Shown in pieces: positions 6,269 to 11,078 of a stretch of 11,078 nt of DNA. The notes under the pieces were generated by a model. It worked only from the letters and a program-made list of their open reading frames with translations, was not told the origin of the DNA and searched no databases. The DNA lies in contig DDSR01000046.1 of the NCBI GenBank assembly GCA_002343455.1, positions 4,049 to 15,126 on the forward strand, given 5' to 3'. The position numbers were made by a program, and so were the translations under genes. Source of the stretch: Deltaproteobacteria bacterium UBA2385 (lineage in GTDB: Bacteria > Myxococcota_A > UBA796 > UBA2385). The stretch's first letter is position 1, and the number at the start of each line of letters is the position of its first letter.

Positions 6269-7288
6269 CTATCCGTCGTCACGAAGTGCGAAGCGCTCGC
6301 CGGGTAACCGTTGGACCTGTCCCGTCAACTCCAGGGCGGTCAGCAGGCCCGAAGCCTGGTGTGTCGGCCAGCCGAGGGCGTTGGCCAGGGTCTCGACGTC
6401 GGCGCCACGCTGGAGCAGCCGCAGCGCAGCTTCGGGGAGCTGGGGGCCGCTGGCGGCGGCGCGTTCCTTCGCGGGGCGAGGCAGGAAGGCGGCGAGGTCC
6501 TTCTCGTCCCGAGCCATGCCCGCCCCGGCGCTGATCAGGTCGAGGCAGCCCTCGCTCATGGGCTCCAGCGGGCTGCCGGGCACCGCCAGCACCTCGCGCC
6601 CCATGTCCATGGCCTGCCGGGCGGTGATCAGGGCCCCGCTGTTGCGCGCCGCCTCGACCACGATGGTGACCTGGGCGAGGCCCGCGATGATGCGGTTGCG
6701 CTGGGGGAAGGTCCAGCGGGTGGCCGGGGAGGCCGGCGGCAGCTCGGAGAGGACCAGCCCACCCTGGTCGAGGATGCGCGCCTGGACCTGGCTCTGCCGG
6801 TGGGTGAGGGCCTGCTCGAGCCCCTGGCCCAGCACCGCGATGGTCCGGGAGGGGGCGGCGAGGTGGGCGGCCTCGTCGATGCCGTAGGCCAGCCCGCTGA
6901 CGACGACGCCCCCCCGGTCGGCGACCGTCCGGGCCAGCCGCTGGGCCATGCGGGTGCCCGTGGGGGAGCATCGGCGGCTGCCGACGATGGCCACGGCCGG
7001 GGCCAGGAGCAGGCTGGGGTCGCCCCGGTAGAACAGCACTGCGGGGGCCTTGGGGGCGTTCTCCAGCGCCTGTGGCCAGCCGGGATCGAGCATGGTCAGC
7101 ATCGACTGGGAGGTCTGGGCCGGCGGCGGCTGCGAGAGGAGCTGCGCTTGCGCCGGGCTGAGGCCGGCCTGGAGCAGGCTGGCCGAACGCGGAGCGCCCC
7201 CCGGACGCGAGAGGAGCGCGCGCAGGGCGGGAAAGTGAACGCGGCCGGCGAGGGAGGAGGCCGCCAGCCAGAAGTCAGGAGAGGTCAT
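6269..7288 (-). CDS. dprA: DNA-processing protein DprA (Smf)
   Basis: Binds incoming single-stranded DNA and loads RecA during natural transformation; it is also widespread in bacteria not known to be competent. The 339 residues show an N-terminal helical (SAM-like) region to about 60. The Rossmann-type domain follows at about 66-265, with VAIVGSRRCSPTG (99-111), SGLAYGIDEAAH (131-142), FPQRNRIIAGL (194-204), VVEAARNSGALITAR (210-224), GREVLAVPGSP (230-240) and LISAGAG. A C-terminal winged-helix-like segment spans about 283-335 (VETLANALGWPTHQASGLL). Length is typical. ATG 7288 is followed directly by family-like sequence, but no Shine-Dalgarno is visible upstream, so translation may depend on upstream readthrough. 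It lies 73 bp after the LysM gene and 4 bp before the Smg-like gene, and is probably cotranscribed with both. Confidence 0.96.
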   Translation of the reverse strand: MTSPDFWLAASSLAGRVHFPALRALLSRPGGAPRSASLLQAGLSPAQAQLLSQPPPAQTSQSMLTMLDPGWPQALENAPKAPAVLFYRGDPSLLLAPAVAIVGSRRCSPTGTRMAQRLARTVADRGGVVVSGLAYGIDEAAHLAAPSRTIAVLGQGLEQALTHRQSQVQARILDQGGLVLSELPPASPATRWTFPQRNRIIAGLAQVTIVVEAARNSGALITARQAMDMGREVLAVPGSPLEPMSEGCLDLISAGAGMARDEKDLAAFLPRPAKERAAASGPQLPEAALRLLQRGADVETLANALGWPTHQASGLLTALELTGQVQRLPGERFALRDDG

Positions 7289-7361
7289 GGTCGCCCGAGG
7301 AGGCGCACCATGGAGCGTGGACGCGGCCGCCTATCGTGGGCGGACCGGCCCGGCGAGGCGC

Positions 7362-8432
7362 TCAGCGCTGATCGAGCTTCTGGACGACCCGGAGGCCGTC
7401 TTCGATCACCCGGGAGGCGTCGGTCACCTTGGCGACGGAGGTGTACTCGTCGACCCGCAGCACCACGACCCGCCCGGTGACGGCCTCGGGCAGGAGCTCG
7501 TCCTCTTCGATGCCCAGGGCCTCGTCCCGCTGCATCACGACGTAGAAGGAGTCGCCCACCCGCACCCCGTCGGAGCGACCGACGTTGATGAAGACGGTCT
7601 CGCCCGTGGCGGAGAGCTCGAACTCGGTGCTGGGCCGGCCGACGATGTGGCCGGAGACCGTCCCGGTGGGCTCCCGCACCTCGACCTCGACGTGGACGGG
7701 CATGAGCGGGCCCACCATGTCGCCGCGTTCGGCCTCCCGGTAGGAGGTCCGGATGACGGCGGAGAGGATGTCGTCCACGCGATGGACGATGCGGGCCTCG
7801 GCCACCACATCGTAGGAGGAGCCGTAGCGGGTCCGTCGGTTGCGCGGGTCGCGCACCTTCTTGCCGGTCTCGCGGAAGATGCTGACGGTGTCACCGCACT
7901 CGAAGGCGTCGGCGTCGTCCATCTTCAGGTAGACGAGGTTGCCCTCGCTCAGCCAGAGGTGTCCGGTCTTGGCCTTGTAGACCGTGCCGAAGGACTCGAC
8001 GTCGTCCGGGTCGGCCAGGAAGCCGCGCGCCTCGAAGCGGGTGCTGGGGATGGTCGCCGTGAAGCGCACATCGGAGCCGCACTCGCCGTCGGTGTACTCG
8101 AAGGAGAGGTTGCTCTGGATCGGGGCGGGCGCGCTGGACTCCAGGGAGACCTGCGGCGGCTCGATGTCGGTGCCCAGGCGGAAGGCGATGCGATTGCCCG
8201 GGTAGATCCAGTGCGGGTTGGTGATGTAGTCGTTGATCGACCACAGCCGGGGCCAGTACTCGGGGTTGCCGAGGAAGGTCCGCGAGATGTCCCAGAGCGT
8301 GTCCCCGGACTGGACCGTGTAGTAGTCCGGCGAGGACGGCGCTACCGAAGTCGACGTCGTCCCGGTCCCCTGAAAGGACTGGGCGTGGGCGGCGGGGCCA
8401 GCGAGGAGGGCAGCGAAGAGCGTCAGAAACAT
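7362..8432 (-). CDS. Secreted LysM-domain protein with a duplicated C-terminal module
   Basis: A 356-residue exported protein. Residues 1-17 are a hydrophobic signal peptide with a likely cut after AHA; it is unusual in lacking Lys or Arg in the n-region. A LysM domain spans about 37-84 (YYTVQSGDTLWDIS, then IYPGNRI) and should bind peptidoglycan glycan. The rest is beta-rich. Two stretches align with each other: about 164-240 (NLVYLK...CGDTVSIFRE...SAVIRTS...RGDMV) and about 277-350 (ETVFINVG...VGDSFYVVMQ...TSVAKVTDAS...DGLRVV). The only cysteines I see, Cys118 and Cys179, could form a disulfide. No start other than ATG 8432 is available before an in-frame stop; GGAG (8442-8439) lies six bases upstream. 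LysM genes next to dprA recur in deltaproteobacterial lineages, as far as I recall. Function beyond wall binding is unknown. Confidence 0.88.
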   Translation of the reverse strand: MFLTLFAALLAGPAAHAQSFQGTGTTSTSVAPSSPDYYTVQSGDTLWDISRTFLGNPEYWPRLWSINDYITNPHWIYPGNRIAFRLGTDIEPPQVSLESSAPAPIQSNLSFEYTDGECGSDVRFTATIPSTRFEARGFLADPDDVESFGTVYKAKTGHLWLSEGNLVYLKMDDADAFECGDTVSIFRETGKKVRDPRNRRTRYGSSYDVVAEARIVHRVDDILSAVIRTSYREAERGDMVGPLMPVHVEVEVREPTGTVSGHIVGRPSTEFELSATGETVFINVGRSDGVRVGDSFYVVMQRDEALGIEEDELLPEAVTGRVVVLRVDEYTSVAKVTDASRVIEDGLRVVQKLDQR

Positions 8433-8438
8433 GGCCGA

Positions 8439-8500
8439 CTCCGGGGGAGGAGGCTGCGCGAACCGCAGCGCAGCCTGGGGCCTGACCCGTAGGGACGGGT
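8439..8500 (-). promoter_or_regulatory. Structured leader of the LysM gene
   Basis: Three inverted repeats lie upstream of the LysM ATG. ACCCGT/ACGGGT (8485-8500) has a 6-bp stem and 4-base loop. GGCTGCGC/GCGCAGCC (8452-8475) has an 8-bp stem and 8-base loop. CTCC/GGAG (8439-8449) has a 4-bp stem and 3-base loop, and its GGAG is the ribosome-binding site itself. None is followed by a T-run, so they are not intrinsic terminators for the SPOR gene. They may modulate translation or mRNA stability. Seen as sequence symmetry only. Confidence 0.4.
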
Positions 8501-8507
8501 TGCGGCG

Positions 8508-8537
8508 AGCATACAGCAGCGCGCGTCAAATGACCAA
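8508..8537 (-). promoter_or_regulatory. Candidate sigma70-like promoter for the LysM-dprA-smg group
   Basis: On the minus strand, TTGGTC (8537-8532) is followed by 18 bp and TATGCT (8513-8508), about 75 bases before the LysM ATG. Matches to the consensus are 3/6 and 4/6. A promoter is plausible because this is the only gap over 100 bp in the minus-strand run from infB. An overlapping TTGACG is a better -35 but lies only 10 bp from the -10. Confidence 0.3.
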
Positions 8538-8577
8538 CCGGCAGGCTGTCGGTGACGAACACTTTCTTGGACGAGGA

Positions 8578-9237
8578 TCACGGGGAGGGCGCCAGCACGA
8601 GATCGGCGCTGCCGAGCTGCTCGATCAGGGCGAGCCGCGCCTCTTCGGCCTTGGCGCGCGTGTCGTGCCCGCCGATGCGCACCCGGTACCAGGTGGCGCC
8701 CGAGACGAGGGCCTCGATCCGGTAGGCGGCGTGGCCGAGCTCCTTGAGGCGCGCGACGTGGGCGTCGGCCTGGGCGAGGTCCTCGTAGCTGGCGATCTGC
8801 ACCGACCACCCCGCGGAGGGCAGGGCCGGGTCAGCCTGGGTGGCCGTCGGGGGGGCGGGAGGCTCGCCCCCCGGCTCGATCGCGGTCACGACGCTGCTGG
8901 GCGGCGCGTCGGTCGCGGAGACCGTCGGCACTGGGCGGGAGAGCTCGTTGTTGAAGGTGACGGTGGGGTCCTTGTCCTCGGCGCGGCGGGCCTGCTCGAC
9001 CTCGCGCAGCAAGAGCTCCAGGGCCTGGTCGTCGGCCACCTCGGGCAGGAAGGCCGCCTGGGCAGCCTGCCCCGGGGCGTTGTCCACGATCATCCCCGAG
9101 CGTCCCAGCTCGAGTCCGACCAGGAAGGAGAGGATCGCGATCGCCAGCGTGCTGACGCCCAAGGCGCCCAGGTGGCCCCGGGTGATCCAGATCCGGTCCC
9201 CGCTGGGGGCTCGTTGCAGCTCAGCCATCGAGGTCAT
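8578..9237 (-). CDS. Inner-membrane-anchored SPOR-domain protein
   Basis: A 219-residue single-pass membrane protein. A short basic cytoplasmic N-terminus precedes a transmembrane helix at about 24-44 (GVSTLAIAILSFLVGLELG). A Pro/Ala/Thr-rich, probably extended periplasmic linker (about 85-140) leads to a C-terminal SPOR domain at about 142-216 (WSVQIASYEDLAQADAHV and TWYRVRIGG). SPOR domains bind glycan strands stripped of stem peptides at the division septum, so a division or wall-remodelling role is likely. Four in-frame ATGs compete (9258, 9240, 9237, 9228). I chose 9237 because AGGA sits five bases upstream; all keep the membrane helix intact. It overlaps the DUF503 gene by 17 bp, suggesting translational coupling. 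The domain order resembles FtsN and DedD-type proteins, but I cannot assign either name. Confidence 0.87.
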   Translation of the reverse strand: MTSMAELQRAPSGDRIWITRGHLGALGVSTLAIAILSFLVGLELGRSGMIVDNAPGQAAQAAFLPEVADDQALELLLREVEQARRAEDKDPTVTFNNELSRPVPTVSATDAPPSSVVTAIEPGGEPPAPPTATQADPALPSAGWSVQIASYEDLAQADAHVARLKELGHAAYRIEALVSGATWYRVRIGGHDTRAKAEEARLALIEQLGSADLVLAPSP

Positions 9238-9577
9238 CATAGTCCTGCAGGCCGTCATCGGACATCACCGGCGAGACTTCGACCTCGGCCTCTTCGACAA
9301 GAAAGCCGTGCCAGCCTTGGATCTGGCCGAGGACACCGTCGAGCGCGCTGCGCAGGAAGCGCGGCTCGTTGCCGACCATGGCCACAGCCATCACGGCGCG
9401 GCTGTGGTGCTCGAGGTGACCGACCTCGGCCACGCTGAGGTTGCGGCCGGCACGAAGCCGGTCGCGGACCTGGTTGACCACGCGGCGCTTGTCCTTCAGG
9501 CTGCGCGACTCGGGCACATGGAGCACCAGCCGCAGCCTTGCGACCCAGATGGACTCGTCGGGGGCTCGGAAGCGCAT
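9221..9577 (-). CDS. DUF503 (YlxP-like) family protein
   Basis: A 118-residue protein with the family's SLKDKRRVV (26-34) and NLSVAEVGHLEHHSRAVMAV (46-65), followed by VGNE. The DUF503/YlxP family is typically about 90-100 residues and commonly sits between infB and rbfA in translation and ribosome-maturation operons. Here it starts 25 bp after infB, matching that context. Residues from about 94 form an acidic tail (VEEAEVEVSPVMSDDGLQDY and beyond) longer than usual. No signal peptide or membrane helix. Function is not firmly established; a role in ribosome or 30S maturation is inferred from neighbourhood. No clear Shine-Dalgarno precedes ATG 9577. Confidence 0.87.
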   Translation of the reverse strand: MRFRAPDESIWVARLRLVLHVPESRSLKDKRRVVNQVRDRLRAGRNLSVAEVGHLEHHSRAVMAVAMVGNEPRFLRSALDGVLGQIQGWHGFLVEEAEVEVSPVMSDDGLQDYDDLDG

Positions 9578-9602
9578 TCGGGAGGACCGTGCTGCGCCGG
9601 GC

Positions 9603-11078
<1,476 letters not shown>

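Noticed and set aside
6311..8492. Long plus-strand open frames opposite dprA and the LysM gene (6311-7480, 7287-8492)
   Set aside because: Antisense shadows of well-supported genes; compositionally biased products without domains.
8452..8500. Intrinsic terminator after the SPOR gene
   Set aside because: The hairpins have no following T-run and lie downstream of the likely LysM promoter, so a leader structure is more plausible.

Overview
This is a GC-rich, gene-dense bacterial chromosomal window with ten protein genes and no RNA genes, mobile elements or CRISPR arrays. No intergenic gap exceeds about 150 bases. The combination of high GC, a LysM protein beside dprA, a histone-like Lys/Ala/Pro tail on topoisomerase I and a DnaJ-TPR protein suggests a Myxococcota-like (former deltaproteobacterial) lineage. 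That placement is inference from style and gene order, not a phylogenetic result.

Left block (minus strand, 3044 to 1): xerC (tyrosine recombinase), then a J-domain/TPR protein, then purA (adenylosuccinate synthetase, cut by the window's left edge). The spacing is tight (6 bp, then 55 bp). The xerC stop codon overlaps the ribosome-binding site of the J-domain gene, so these look like one operon. Middle (plus strand, 3155 to 5986): topA, encoding DNA topoisomerase I. It has four RFGP(F/Y) C-terminal repeats instead of zinc fingers and a 13-unit six-residue Lys/Ala/Pro tail. A 110-bp divergent region between xerC and topA holds an inverted repeat and a leader hairpin.

Right block (minus strand, 11078 to 5983): infB (IF2, 5' part cut by the window edge), a DUF503/YlxP-like gene, a membrane-anchored SPOR protein, a LysM envelope protein, dprA and a short DUF494/Smg-like gene. 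infB to the SPOR gene is tightly packed. A 145-bp gap with a possible promoter and structured leader precedes the LysM gene. The Smg-like gene converges on topA, and one CTAG tetranucleotide supplies both stop codons.

Most of the content is housekeeping: translation initiation, purine synthesis, DNA topology, chromosome dimer resolution and ssDNA handling, plus two peptidoglycan-binding envelope proteins. I found no convincing new defence, mobile or biosynthetic system. The items most worth a second look are the topA tail repeat, the shared CTAG stop, the duplicated module in the LysM protein, the very short Smg-like protein and the structured leaders of topA and the LysM gene.
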